Assembly: GCF_000518665.1 (NCBI RefSeq)
Contig: NZ_JAEA01000002.1
Span: 1 to 64,000 of the forward strand
Reading direction: 5' to 3'
DNA length: 64,000 nucleotides
Source of the DNA: Microvirga flocculans ATCC BAA-817
GTDB lineage: Bacteria; Pseudomonadota; Alphaproteobacteria; Rhizobiales; Beijerinckiaceae
Each line of letters starts with the position of its first letter. Position 1 is the first letter of the stretch. Below, piece after piece: positions 34,148 to 42,137 of the stretch. Both the position numbers and the translations under genes were made by a program. The notes under the pieces were generated by a model. That model was not told the origin of the DNA. It did no database searches and saw only the letters and a program-made list of their open reading frames with translations.

Positions 34148-34579
34148 TCACTCGATCAGTCGGACCTCCCGCAAGGGACTTCCCCCGTCGATCAAGAGCC
34201 GTCCACCTGGGACCAGCGCAGCTCTGATGCGGGCACGAGCGCGGATCCCGGTCTGCGGATGGCGCCCGTCGAGAGCACCTACCCGCACGGCCAAGGCGAG
34301 GTCGAAGGGTGCCTCTCCGGGAGCAAGTTCGAAGTCTTCCACCGCAACCTGGCGGAAGCTCAATCGTCCGGACGCCACCTCATTGGCCGACGCAGCCTGC
34401 GCTTGTGCGATGGCCTTGGCAGACCGGTCGATCGCCAGGACGTACCCACCACCGATGCGCCGAGCGATCTCGCGCGCAGCCGCTCCCGGACCGCAGCCGA
34501 TCTCCAGCACCCGTAAGCCGTCGCGAAGGGGAAGCGCGTTCACGATAGCAAGCAGGCGAGCCGATAGTTCATGGGCCAT
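34148..34579 (-). CDS. class I SAM-dependent methyltransferase
   Basis: A 143-residue methyltransferase with motif I LRVLEIGCGPGAAAREIA, an acidic end to strand 2 (VLAIDRS) and a late LVPGGRLLIDGG. It is short, close to the minimal Rossmann core, so either a compact enzyme or one lacking the lid. The substrate is unknown. It is flanked by gaps and not evidently part of an operon. Confidence 0.82.
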   Translation of the reverse strand: MAHELSARLLAIVNALPLRDGLRVLEIGCGPGAAAREIARRIGGGYVLAIDRSAKAIAQAQAASANEVASGRLSFRQVAVEDFELAPGEAPFDLALAVRVGALDGRHPQTGIRARARIRAALVPGGRLLIDGGSPLREVRLIE

Positions 34580-34754
34580 CGATGTTCCTTCGTTGCGCCG
34601 TGTAACGGCTAAGTGTCTTCCACGTGCGCGCGGAAGGCTATGCGTAATTTACGATCAGCGCGTTCATGGAACCGGATAGAGCGGAGGCATTTTCCTTCTG
34701 CTGTCAAATCTCGGCTGGGTGCTCGGTCCTGTCTCAACTCCGGAGAACTTGGTG

Positions 34755-35378
34755 ATGAAACTTTATTACAAACAAGGGGCTGTTTCCCTAGCCTCTCACA
34801 TTGCACTGGAGGAAGCCGAAGCCGTTTTTGAAACCGTGCCTATCAACTTCAAGGCCGGGGAGCAGCGGACGCCCGAGTACCTTGACCTAAATCCCCTTGG
34901 CCGCGTTCCCACGCTCATGACTGAACACGGTGTCCTCACCGAAACCCTGGCTATCCTTACCTATATCGCGCAAGCTCATCCAGCCGCCCAGCTTGCACCT
35001 GAAAGCCCTTGGGACTTTGCGCAGATGCTCTCCGTCATGAGCTTTCTCGCATCAACCGTCCACATTAGTACAGCGCACATGAACCGAGGATACCGCTGGG
35101 CGGATGATCCGAATGCAATTGCAGACATGCGCCGCAAGGCTCCCAGTGTTGTAGCCGCCGACCTAAAAATTCTGGAAGACAGGCTTGGCGCTGGTCCTTG
35201 GATCCTTGGTCCGCATTACAGTGTTGCCGATCCGCTTCTATTCGTCATGACGTGGTGGGCCGAGCCTGACGGGGTGCCCCTCGCACCTTTTCCCAACCTA
35301 AGGGCACATCTCACGCGTATGCAGGACAGGGAGGCCGTTCAGAATGTTTTGACACGGGAGAGGCTTTTGCCGCGATAA
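34755..35378 (+). CDS. glutathione S-transferase
   Basis: A 207-residue GST with an N-terminal thioredoxin fold (MKLYYKQGAVSLASHIALEE; cis-Pro in GRVPTL, then LTETLAILTYIAQ) and a C-terminal helical domain including LGPHYSVADPLLFVM (N-capping Asp box). It conjugates or binds glutathione; the beta or theta type cannot be separated here. The ATG at 34755 has GGAG 8 bases upstream. Confidence 0.93.
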   Translation: MKLYYKQGAVSLASHIALEEAEAVFETVPINFKAGEQRTPEYLDLNPLGRVPTLMTEHGVLTETLAILTYIAQAHPAAQLAPESPWDFAQMLSVMSFLASTVHISTAHMNRGYRWADDPNAIADMRRKAPSVVAADLKILEDRLGAGPWILGPHYSVADPLLFVMTWWAEPDGVPLAPFPNLRAHLTRMQDREAVQNVLTRERLLPR

Positions 35379-35406
35379 ACGACAGCTACACCGGCGAGGG
35401 CTGCCA

Positions 35407-35526
35407 GTGCTGAGGACCAGCCGCGCAGGCATCTCGGTTGGGGCCATGTTCGTGCTGGGAGGTCTTAGTTGGATTGCCATCGCATGGATTTTGGCGACGA
35501 TTATCGGACATTTTGAGACTGCGTAA
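35407..35526 (+). CDS. possible 39-residue single-helix membrane protein
   Basis: A GTG-initiated frame (VLRTSRAGISVGAMFVLGG...) with one strong hydrophobic stretch and a short polar end (GHFETA). GAGGG lies about 6 bases before the GTG. It follows the GST stop by 28 bases, so it could be a second gene of that transcript. The opposite strand also has an open frame here, and nothing else supports expression. Confidence 0.3.
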   Translation: MLRTSRAGISVGAMFVLGGLSWIAIAWILATIIGHFETA

Positions 35527-35901
35527 TTCGTAGAACGGGCCTTATGGAACGCAACGGCCCTTAAAGCTTTAGCCAGCGGTAGCGCAGCGGAGATGAAACC
35601 CCTTTCTCTTAGATCCTCTGAAGTAAGAGTCAGCTGCTCTGCCCCAGATTTCCAGAGCCAACGGATTAATAGTTTGCTGTATTGCGCTTGAGAAGCGGTC
35701 CCGACGCTGGGTCCTTTTGCACGATGCATTGAGAGCCTCTAATGGAACCGTTGGAGGCACTTTCCCTCCCCCTTGTAGGGAGGAAAGTCTGCGCTGCATA
35801 AGACAAATCTTGGATAAGCCCGAGTCTCATGGGGGAGGAGGGCCAGTGCCGCGCCTGTGTTTCCGAGTTGCGCAAAGAGGCGAGGAATTTCGTGAGGTAT
35901 T
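35527..35901. other. intergenic region without a recognised gene
   Basis: About 375 bases between a GST unit and a leftward acetyltransferase. Several short frames on both strands are open but look random. No hairpin with a T-run, tRNA or repeat stands out. Confidence 0.45.
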
Positions 35902-36534
35902 CTAAGCAGACGTTCCGTTCGGCGACAGCACGGGCATCTGAGGAGCCGCCTCGCGGGGAAGAAGCCCGAGGAGCCGGGGATCGTCCGCCACCTCGATCGC
36001 CCGACGGTAGGGCGTGAATCCAGACCGGATATAGAAGGGGAGAGCACCAGGGGCATCGAGCGTGCAGGTATGGACGAAGAAGCGCTGGATCGGCTTAGTG
36101 AAGGCACGGCGGATCCCTTCGCTCATCAGGAAGCGCCCCGCCCCCTGGCCGATGAAACCGGGAACGAGCCCGAGAAAGGCCAGTTCGACCTCTTGGTCCG
36201 GACGAAAATCCAGCTCGAGGAGGCCCACATCGGCGGTTCCGTCATGGAGGGCATAGGCCTCGACCTTCGGATCGCCGATGATCGCCTTCAGTTCCTCGTC
36301 GGGCATCACGGCCCGGCTGAACCAGAGCCAGGGCTCTCCGATCGTGCGGAACAGGGTCCGGTAGCGCTGGAGGTCGCGGTCGATGCGCTGGAGAGACCAG
36401 CCTTCCGGCGCCTGGGCGACGGGAAGGGATGGAGGTTCGCGCATTTCGAGATACGTGACGACCATTGCGATCTTGTCCGGCGGCAGGTCCGTGTAGCCGT
36501 TGAGGTTGAGGGACACTGCCGTTTCCGCGGTCAT
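35902..36534 (-). CDS. GNAT family N-acetyltransferase
   Basis: A 210-residue protein. The GNAT core is in the C-terminal half: strand VGLLELDFRPDQEVELAFLGLVP, then the acetyl-CoA loop GFIGQGAGRFLM (Q-x-x-G-x-G-like) and the final LDAPGALPFYIRSGF. The N-terminal 80 residues carry VVTYLEMREPP. The substrate is unknown. It is divergent from the LPG-synthase-like gene. Confidence 0.88.
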   Translation of the reverse strand: MTAETAVSLNLNGYTDLPPDKIAMVVTYLEMREPPSLPVAQAPEGWSLQRIDRDLQRYRTLFRTIGEPWLWFSRAVMPDEELKAIIGDPKVEAYALHDGTADVGLLELDFRPDQEVELAFLGLVPGFIGQGAGRFLMSEGIRRAFTKPIQRFFVHTCTLDAPGALPFYIRSGFTPYRRAIEVADDPRLLGLLPREAAPQMPVLSPNGTSA

Positions 36535-36660
36535 GATGCGATGCCTTCTGTGGGCTGCCGGAGAGAGAATCTCCGTTGCTTAAGAGGATTGCCGCCCGCC
36601 GTCACCCTCCGTTTGGATCGCCCGTGCCGGCCGGACGTTATCTCCTGTCTTTCGGTCAGC

Positions 36661-36689
36661 ATAATTCCCTTGCGGACCAAGGGGATTAT
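36661..36689 (+). promoter_or_regulatory. hairpin sequestering the ribosome-binding site
   Basis: Arms 36661-36672 (ATAATTCCCTTG) and 36678-36689 (CAAGGGGATTAT) pair at all 12 positions (one G-U) with loop CGGAC. The right arm includes the Shine-Dalgarno AAGGGG and the A and U of the ATG at 36688, so the folded leader would block initiation. Confidence 0.6.
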
Positions 36690-37737
36690 GGGCACAGAGG
36701 AGCAGCGAGGGAGTGCAGCCGACGCGATGAGGAATGTGCGTGAGTTCATTTGGCCCGTGATCGGGCTGCTGGCGATCATTCTGTCAGGCTGGATACTTTA
36801 TGATCGGCTGCATGGGATGTCTTTTAACGAGGTCTGGGGCAGCCTGACGGCCGTTCCGCCGCATCGCTACGCCCTGGCCGCCCTGTCGACCCTGGTCGCC
36901 TACGCGGCGCTGGCCTGGTATGACCGGATCGCCCTGCTACATCTCGGGGTCCGCCATATCTCCTGGCTCTTCGTCTCCGTGACGTCGTTCACCACCTATG
37001 CGCTGTCCCATAATATCGGCGCATCGGTCTTTTCCGGCGCCGTCGTCCGCTACCGGGCCTACACGTCGAAAGGTCTGGGCGCCCCGCAGATCGCCGTTCT
37101 CGTCGCCCTGTGCTCCTTCACCTTCGGCCTCGGCACCATTCTCCTCGGCGGAGTCGTCCTCGTGGCCGACCCGACCCTGCTGCACCGGCTCGAAGATCTC
37201 CTGCCCTCGATGCTCACCAATCCGGCGACGGCCCGCATTTTCGGCCTGCTGCTGCTCGGCTTCGTGGCGCTCTATGTGATCGGCTCCGTCCTGCACCTGC
37301 CGCCGCTCGTGATCCGCAAGGCGAAGCTGGAATATCCCCGCCCCGCCATCATGGCGCGCCAGCTGATCGCCGCCCCGCTCGAACTGCTGGGGGCGGCCGG
37401 AATCATCTATTTCGTGCTTCCGGCCCATCTCGAGCCGAGTTTCATCATCGTGCTCGCCGTCTTCCTGGCCTCCTTCTCGGCGGCCCTGGTCAGCCATGCC
37501 CCCGGCGGCCTCGGCGTGTTCGAGCTCGTCTTCCTCACCGCCATGCCCGACATTCCCAAGGCCGACGTGCTGGCGGCACTCATCATCTTCCGCCTGTTCT
37601 ATCTCCTGATCCCCTTCGCTCTCTCGCTCGTCGTCGTCCTCATGTTCGAGCGCGCGCGGCTGGCCCAGGCCTGGCGCGGCCGGGCGGCCGCCGACCGCTC
37701 CGTGCCGCCGCCGCCCCTGTCCTCCTCCGACCAATGA
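36688..37737 (+). CDS. lysylphosphatidylglycerol synthase transmembrane-region (UPF0104/YbhN-like) protein
   Basis: A 349-residue polytopic membrane protein with about eight helices and the UPF0104 motifs NIGASVFSGAVVRYRAYTSKG and SHAPGGLGVFELVFL. These are the flippase/transferase-type membrane domain of MprF-related proteins without its lysyl-transferase part. ATG 36688 (MGTEEQRGSAAD) is chosen for its AAGGGG. The stop overlaps the next start (ATGA), so it is coupled to the methyltransferase-like gene. The substrate is unknown; a lipid-linked precursor is plausible. Confidence 0.88.
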   Translation: MGTEEQRGSAADAMRNVREFIWPVIGLLAIILSGWILYDRLHGMSFNEVWGSLTAVPPHRYALAALSTLVAYAALAWYDRIALLHLGVRHISWLFVSVTSFTTYALSHNIGASVFSGAVVRYRAYTSKGLGAPQIAVLVALCSFTFGLGTILLGGVVLVADPTLLHRLEDLLPSMLTNPATARIFGLLLLGFVALYVIGSVLHLPPLVIRKAKLEYPRPAIMARQLIAAPLELLGAAGIIYFVLPAHLEPSFIIVLAVFLASFSAALVSHAPGGLGVFELVFLTAMPDIPKADVLAALIIFRLFYLLIPFALSLVVVLMFERARLAQAWRGRAAADRSVPPPPLSSSDQ

Positions 37738-38567
37738 CGGCTTTCTGGCGCAGGCTGGGCTTCGGCCTGTCGACGCTTCTGGGCGTCAGGCGTCTCGGCT
37801 TCTTCATTCCCTATCGCTATGCGGACAGCGTCGAGCCGGCGGGCTACCCGGCGCTGCGGCGGTATTTCGAGGCGGCGGAGCCGAGATTTTCCGAGGTGCT
37901 GGAGACCGTCGAGGCCCATGGGGAGCAGCTGCGCGCCATTCTCGGGGGCAGCGGTCCGGCGCGCTTCGACCAGAGCTGGTTTCCGCGCCTGGACGCCGCC
38001 TCGGCCTATGCCATGGTTCGCCGGGAGAAGCCGCGGCGGATCGTCGAGATCGGCTCCGGCCATTCGACCCGGTTCATGGCGAAAGCCGTGCAGGATGGCG
38101 GGCTTCCCACCCGCATCACCTGCATCGATCCCGCTCCCCGCGCCAGCTTGAGCAGGCTCTCGGTCGAGCATCGGCATGCCCTGCTGCGGGACACGGACCC
38201 CGCCGTTTTCCAGGAGCTGGAGGCGGGCGACATCCTTTTCATCGATTCCAGCCACATCGCCATGCCCGGCACCGATGTGGACCGGCTTTTCCTGGATGTG
38301 CTCCCGAGGCTGGCCCGCGGAGTCCTGGTTCACGTGCACGATATTACCCTGCCCGAAGCCTATCCGGAGGCCTGGGCTTGGCGCGGCTATAACGAGCAGC
38401 TGCTGGTCGGAACCCTTCTGCAGGGCGGGGGCTATGAACTCGTCTTCGCCAGCCACTACGTGGCGCGCAAGCCCCAAAGCGCTCTGTCCCGGGGGATCCT
38501 GTCGGAGCTGCCGCTGGTCTCCGGGGCGCAGGAGACGAGCCTGTGGCTTCGGAAACTGGAACCCTAG
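37734..38567 (+). CDS. class I SAM-dependent methyltransferase (Methyltransf_24-like)
   Basis: A 277-residue protein with motif I RRIVEIGSGHSTRFMAKAV, then ITCIDPAPRA, DILFIDSSHIAMPGTDVD and LVHVHDITLPE (conserved His/Asp). Such enzymes act on sugars or lipids. The ATG overlaps the stop of the UPF0104 gene, so the two are co-translated and may work on the same lipid-linked substrate (inference). Confidence 0.87.
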   Translation: MTAFWRRLGFGLSTLLGVRRLGFFIPYRYADSVEPAGYPALRRYFEAAEPRFSEVLETVEAHGEQLRAILGGSGPARFDQSWFPRLDAASAYAMVRREKPRRIVEIGSGHSTRFMAKAVQDGGLPTRITCIDPAPRASLSRLSVEHRHALLRDTDPAVFQELEAGDILFIDSSHIAMPGTDVDRLFLDVLPRLARGVLVHVHDITLPEAYPEAWAWRGYNEQLLVGTLLQGGGYELVFASHYVARKPQSALSRGILSELPLVSGAQETSLWLRKLEP

Positions 38568-38666
38568 AGCCGTTTCAGGAAAACCGGGAACTGGTTTTCC
38601 GACCGAAATGGCGGCAAGCAAGGACAGTTGCCGCGGCTTTCGGCTTCACGAAAATTCAAACGGCTC
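38567..38666. repeat. composite intergenic palindromic element
   Basis: A 100-base element bounded by 9-bp inverted repeats (GAGCCGTTT 38567-38575, AAACGGCTC 38658-38666). It contains an inner perfect 8-bp hairpin GGAAAACC-N7-GGTTTTCC (38578-38600). It lies exactly between convergent genes. It resembles short palindromic interspersed elements of Rhizobiales, which are often multicopy. Confidence 0.6.
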
Positions 38667-38676
38667 CAGCCGGGCC

Positions 38677-38976
38677 TTAGGCCGCGACGCTCGGCCTCTG
38701 TCCGGGCTCCGGGACCGCGATGCCTGCTTCCATGTACTCGTTGAGCTTGTTGCGCAGGGTGCGGATCGAGATGCCGAGGATCTTCGCCGCATGGGTACGG
38801 TTGCCGAAGCAGAAGGCCAGGGTGTCGAGAATGAGGTGACGCTCCACATCGGCGATGGTCCGGCCGACCAGAATTTGCCTCAGGGCCTCGATGGTCTGCT
38901 CCGCTCCGGAGGGGGAGGGGGCGGTATTCACCTGAGATGAGCCTTGCTGTTCCAACGGATCCGGTGTGCCGAGCAC
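38677..38976 (-). CDS. stand-alone FlbD/NtrC-type Fis HTH protein
   Basis: A 99-residue protein. Residues about 40-90 form a Fis-type helix-turn-helix (ERHLILDTLAFCFGNRTHAA then KILGISIRTLRNKLNEY) and closely follow the C-terminal DNA-binding end of FlbD, including the ending VPEP-x. The receiver and AAA+ sigma-54-activator domains of FlbD are absent, and the N-terminal 40 residues are Ser/Pro/Gln-rich. It could bind FlbD-type sites without activating. A CtrA-box-like site lies upstream. Confidence 0.85.
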   Translation of the reverse strand: MLGTPDPLEQQGSSQVNTAPSPSGAEQTIEALRQILVGRTIADVERHLILDTLAFCFGNRTHAAKILGISIRTLRNKLNEYMEAGIAVPEPGQRPSVAA

Positions 38977-39029
38977 GGTGCGAGCCTGCCTTAAGGGAAG
39001 TGATTCAGGAGTTTATGCTCATTCTATGG

Positions 39030-39044
39030 TTAGGAAGGTCTTAA
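39030..39044 (-). promoter_or_regulatory. CtrA-box-like site upstream of FlbD-type HTH gene
   Basis: On the minus strand TTAA-N7-CTAA (7 of 8 bases of TTAA-N7-TTAA), 54-68 bases before the start at 38976. A GATTC (GANTC) site lies between, at 39002-39006. Confidence 0.5.
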
Positions 39045-39086
39045 CGGCCGAGCTTGCGGCGTGAAATTTTGCCGCCTCGGCACAGC

Positions 39087-39116
39087 AAAAAGGCGCTGAC
39101 CCGGGGGGCAGCGCCT
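39087..39116 (-). terminator. rho-independent terminator after sciP
   Basis: An 8-bp stem AGGCGCTG / CAGCGCCT (39091-39116) with a GC-rich loop is followed on the minus strand by TTTTTG, 22 bases beyond the sciP stop. Confidence 0.85.
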
Positions 39117-39137
39117 CGTGTTCGAGCCGGCTTGGGC

Positions 39138-39413
39138 TTATTGCCGGTATTGCTGGATACGCGTCGTCCGCAGTCCCGCCAGGCCATGCTGGTCGATGGA
39201 CATCTGCCAGCTCAGGAATTCCTCTGTGGTCAGCGTGTAGCGCTGACAGGCTTCCTCGAGGCTGAGCAGACCGCCGCGTACGGCGGCGACGACTTCGGCC
39301 TTGCGCCGAATGACCCAGCGACGGGTGGTGGAAGGCGGCAGGTCGGCAATCGTCAGGGGACTGCCATCGGGCCCAATGACATACTTGACCCTTGGGCGGT
39401 GGGGTTCGGTCAT
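39138..39413 (-). CDS. sciP: CtrA inhibitor SciP (DUF1153)
   Basis: A 91-residue protein with the DUF1153 pattern: VKYVIGPDGSPLTIADLP, then STTRRWVIRRKAEVVAAV and GLLSLEEACQRYTLTTEEF (helix-turn-helix). In Caulobacter, SciP binds CtrA-bound promoters and blocks CtrA activation in G1. The ATG at 39413 is used; an in-frame TTG lies at 39428. Two CtrA-box-like sites lie upstream, consistent with CtrA activating its own inhibitor. Confidence 0.95.
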   Translation of the reverse strand: MTEPHRPRVKYVIGPDGSPLTIADLPPSTTRRWVIRRKAEVVAAVRGGLLSLEEACQRYTLTTEEFLSWQMSIDQHGLAGLRTTRIQQYRQ

Positions 39414-39471
39414 GATACGCTCACACAAAAATTCAACGACCTTTGGTAGGCTCGAACCTACGCGACGGGGC

Positions 39472-39546
39472 TTAATGTTTTCCTAAGCCCGATCAGGCGG
39501 TTACGGCAGTGCCTAAGTTCGGCCCCAATCGTTAACGCTGGCTTAT
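39472..39546. promoter_or_regulatory. two CtrA-box-like sites between sciP and mnmA
   Basis: TTAA-N7-CTAA at 39472-39486 and TTAA-N7-TTAT at 39532-39546, each 7 of 8 bases of the CtrA consensus. They lie 59-133 bases before the sciP start and 99 or more bases before mnmA. Confidence 0.5.
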
Positions 39547-39644
39547 TGCCGTCGACTTTCCCTTTAAGAATTCGACTTCAATGGCTATAGAAGGGGCTTG
39601 ACCCCTCCTGTGCGCCGCCTTGAACGGCGCCTCTGGATGGAACG

Positions 39645-40799
39645 ATGCTCAATTCTCTCGACCTTCCCACCGAACCCTCGAAGACCCGCGTCGTGGTTGC
39701 GATGTCGGGCGGCGTGGATTCCTCCGTCGTCGCGGCCCTGCTCAAGCGCGAGGGCTATGACGTGATCGGCATCACGCTCCAGCTCTACGACCATGGCGCC
39801 GCCGCCCATCGTAAGGGCGCCTGCTGCGCCGGCCAGGACATCTACGATGCCCGCCGGGTGGCGGAGGCCATCGGCATCCCCCATTACGTGCTAGACTACG
39901 AGGCCCGCTTCCGCGAGGCCGTGATCGACCGCTTCACCCAGAGCTATCTGGCGGGCGAGACGCCGATCCCTTGCGTGGAGTGCAACCGCTCCATCAAGTT
40001 CCGGGACCTTCTGGAAACGGCCAGGGAGCTCGGGGCCGACGTGCTGGCCACCGGCCATTACGTGGCGAGCCGCCGCTTGCCGGACGGACGCCGCGCCCTG
40101 CACCGGGCCGCCGATCCGGACCGGGACCAGAGCTATTTCCTCTATGCGACGACGCCGGAGCAGCTCGATCTCCTGCGCTTCCCCCTGGGCGAGCTGCCGA
40201 AGGAGAAGACCCGGGAGCTGGCGCGCGAGTTCGGGCTCACCGTGGCGGAGAAGGCGGACAGTCAGGATATCTGCTTCGTGACCCAGGGGCGCTACAGCGA
40301 TGTCATCGAACGCTTGAAGCCCGGGGCCGTGCAGGGCGGCGAGATCGTCCACATCGACGGCAGGGTGCTCGGCCGCCACGAGGGGATCATCCATTACACC
40401 GTCGGGCAGCGGAAGGGCCTGGGGCTCTCCATCGGCGAGCCCCTCTACGTGGTCCGTCTCGAGGCCAAGGAGGCCCGCGTGGTGGTAGGTCCCCGGGAGG
40501 CCCTGGCCACGAAGCTCATCCGCGTGACCGATCTGAACTGGCTCGGCGACGTCCCCCTCGAAGCCCTGGGCGAGAAGGGCATGGAGGTAGCCGTTCGCGT
40601 GCGCTCGACCCGCGAGCCGCGCCCCGCCATCCTGCGATCCACAGGAACCGACACCTCTGTCGAGCTGTTCTCGGCGGAAGATGGGGTGTCTCCCGGTCAA
40701 GCTTGTGTCATCTATGAGAGCGATGATCCCCGGGCCCGCGTGCTCGGCGGAGGCACCATCACTCGCACTCTTGCCGAAGCCGCGCCCGCCGCGGCCTGA
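39645..40799 (+). CDS. mnmA: tRNA-specific 2-thiouridylase MnmA
   Basis: A 384-residue enzyme making s2U34 in tRNAs for Glu, Gln and Lys. The PP-loop is [15 protein letters not shown]. The catalytic cysteines are in [11 protein letters not shown] and DSQDICFV. The C-terminal beta-barrel (about 280-380) is normal. ATG at 39645 ([16 protein letters not shown]). Confidence 0.97.
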   Translation: MLNSLDLPTEPSKTRVVVAMSGGVDSSVVAALLKREGYDVIGITLQLYDHGAAAHRKGACCAGQDIYDARRVAEAIGIPHYVLDYEARFREAVIDRFTQSYLAGETPIPCVECNRSIKFRDLLETARELGADVLATGHYVASRRLPDGRRALHRAADPDRDQSYFLYATTPEQLDLLRFPLGELPKEKTRELAREFGLTVAEKADSQDICFVTQGRYSDVIERLKPGAVQGGEIVHIDGRVLGRHEGIIHYTVGQRKGLGLSIGEPLYVVRLEAKEARVVVGPREALATKLIRVTDLNWLGDVPLEALGEKGMEVAVRVRSTREPRPAILRSTGTDTSVELFSAEDGVSPGQACVIYESDDPRARVLGGGTITRTLAEAAPAAA

Positions 40800-40821
40800 C
40801 GCGCCGACCGAAGGAACCTTT

Positions 40822-41463
40822 ATGACGGATGGAGCGACCACCGTCCTGATGCGCAAGGCTTATGCGCGTTGGGCGCCGATCTACGACCTCGTCTATGACA
40901 AGCTGACCGAGCCCGCCGCCCGCGCGGCGGTCAACGCCGCGGTCGCCTGCGGCCCCAAGGTGCTGGAGGCCGGCGTCGGCACGGGGCTGTCCCTCGGCTA
41001 TTACCCGAAGCATGCCGAGGTCTATGGGGTCGATCTATCCGAGGACATGCTGCGCCGGGCCAAGGAAAAGGTCGAGAAGCGGGGCCTCGCGCATGTGAAG
41101 AGCCTTCAGGTGATGGACGTGACCCGTCTCGGGTTTCCGGATGAGAGCTTCGATGCGGTGACGGCGCAGTTCATCATCACTCTCGTTCCCGAGCCCGAAA
41201 CGGCGCTGGACGAGTTCCTCCGCGTGCTGAAGCCGGGAGGGGAGATCGTTCTGGCCAATCACTGGGGCCAGCCCTCCGGGCCGATCGCAGCCCTGGAGGA
41301 GCTGGCCTCGCCGGTTGCCAAGGCCATCGGCTGGAGCTCCGCCTTCAAGGCGGCCCGCGTCGAGGATTGGGCGCGCCGGACCGGGAGGGTGGAGGTCGTC
41401 GAGCTGAGATCGCTCTTCCCGGTGGGCTTCTTCAAGCTGATGCGGCTGAAGAAGACCGCCTGA
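40822..41463 (+). CDS. pmtA: phosphatidylethanolamine N-methyltransferase PmtA-like
   Basis: A 213-residue SAM methyltransferase close to PmtA: ARWAPIYDLVYDKL at the start, VLEAGVGTGLSLGYYP as motif I and VYGVDLSEDMLRRAKEK after it. It would methylate PE to PC, a common envelope lipid route in Rhizobiales. The ATG at 40822 has AAGGAA upstream. It lies 22 bases after mnmA. Confidence 0.88.
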   Translation: MTDGATTVLMRKAYARWAPIYDLVYDKLTEPAARAAVNAAVACGPKVLEAGVGTGLSLGYYPKHAEVYGVDLSEDMLRRAKEKVEKRGLAHVKSLQVMDVTRLGFPDESFDAVTAQFIITLVPEPETALDEFLRVLKPGGEIVLANHWGQPSGPIAALEELASPVAKAIGWSSAFKAARVEDWARRTGRVEVVELRSLFPVGFFKLMRLKKTA

Positions 41464-41593
41464 GAAGGATTGGAACGGCCGGACCGGGGATCCGGCCGCC
41501 TTGCCCCAGGCGTCCCAGGTATCGGGTGACTTTCAGGCCTCATGCCCTATCTTAGAGGGGAAGGGCAATCCGCTCACCACGAAGGCTTCTCCC

Positions 41594-41812
41594 ATGCGTC
41601 TCTTCATGTTCACCTCTCAAGCCAGAGACGATCTCTACGCCTTCGCGGGCGATGAGACGGGCACCAAGCTTCCGGCCAAGTACGGCCCCTGGGGCCTGAC
41701 CGGTACCCTCAGCTCCCGCGAGACCCCGCCCCACAAGTTCTCGCGCAAGGCCATCGAACAGGCGATCTCGACGGAAGGCTTCCAGCTCTGGCGCATGAAA
41801 CCCAAGGGCTGA
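41594..41812 (+). CDS. small conserved hypothetical protein
   Basis: A 72-residue protein (MRLFMFTSQARDDLYAFAGD) with a basic, aromatic-rich pattern and no signal or membrane helix. Similar short proteins occur in Methylobacteriaceae by my recollection. A GC-rich hairpin at 41476-41498 (CGGCCGGA / TCCGGCCG) separates it from pmtA. The function is unknown. Confidence 0.65.
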   Translation: MRLFMFTSQARDDLYAFAGDETGTKLPAKYGPWGLTGTLSSRETPPHKFSRKAIEQAISTEGFQLWRMKPKG

Positions 41813-41951
41813 CGGATTTCCGAGCCGATGGATCTTTGCCCGAAGGCGCATCGGCACAAATCCGTATCCAGGGTGCGGGTCTTCCTTGACACTGGGGGGC
41901 AACTTTCCCTATATCGCGCTTGCCTGACGCGGGGTTCGCCCCGCTGCCTGG

Positions 41952-42028
41952 GGCGGAGTAGCTCAGTTGGTCAGAGCAGAGGAATCATAATCCTTGTGTC
42001 GGGGGTTCAAATCCCTCCTCCGCTACCA
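41952..42028 (+). tRNA. tRNA-Met(CAT), elongator type
   Basis: A 77-base cloverleaf with acceptor GGCGGAG/CTCCGCT (first pair G-U), D-loop AGTTGGTCA and anticodon loop ATCATAA (CAT). CCA is encoded. The first pair and T-arm GTTCAAATC fit elongator tRNA-Met in alphaproteobacteria; tRNA-Ile(CAT) is less likely. Confidence 0.92.
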
Positions 42029-42137
42029 TCATCCCCATCCTGAAATCCAAGCATAAGCCCCGACGGGATCCGTCAGCCGAATCGGGTTGCGTTCCTTCGT
42101 GAACCCTCGGCTATGCAGGAAGGCCTCCAGGGGCTTT

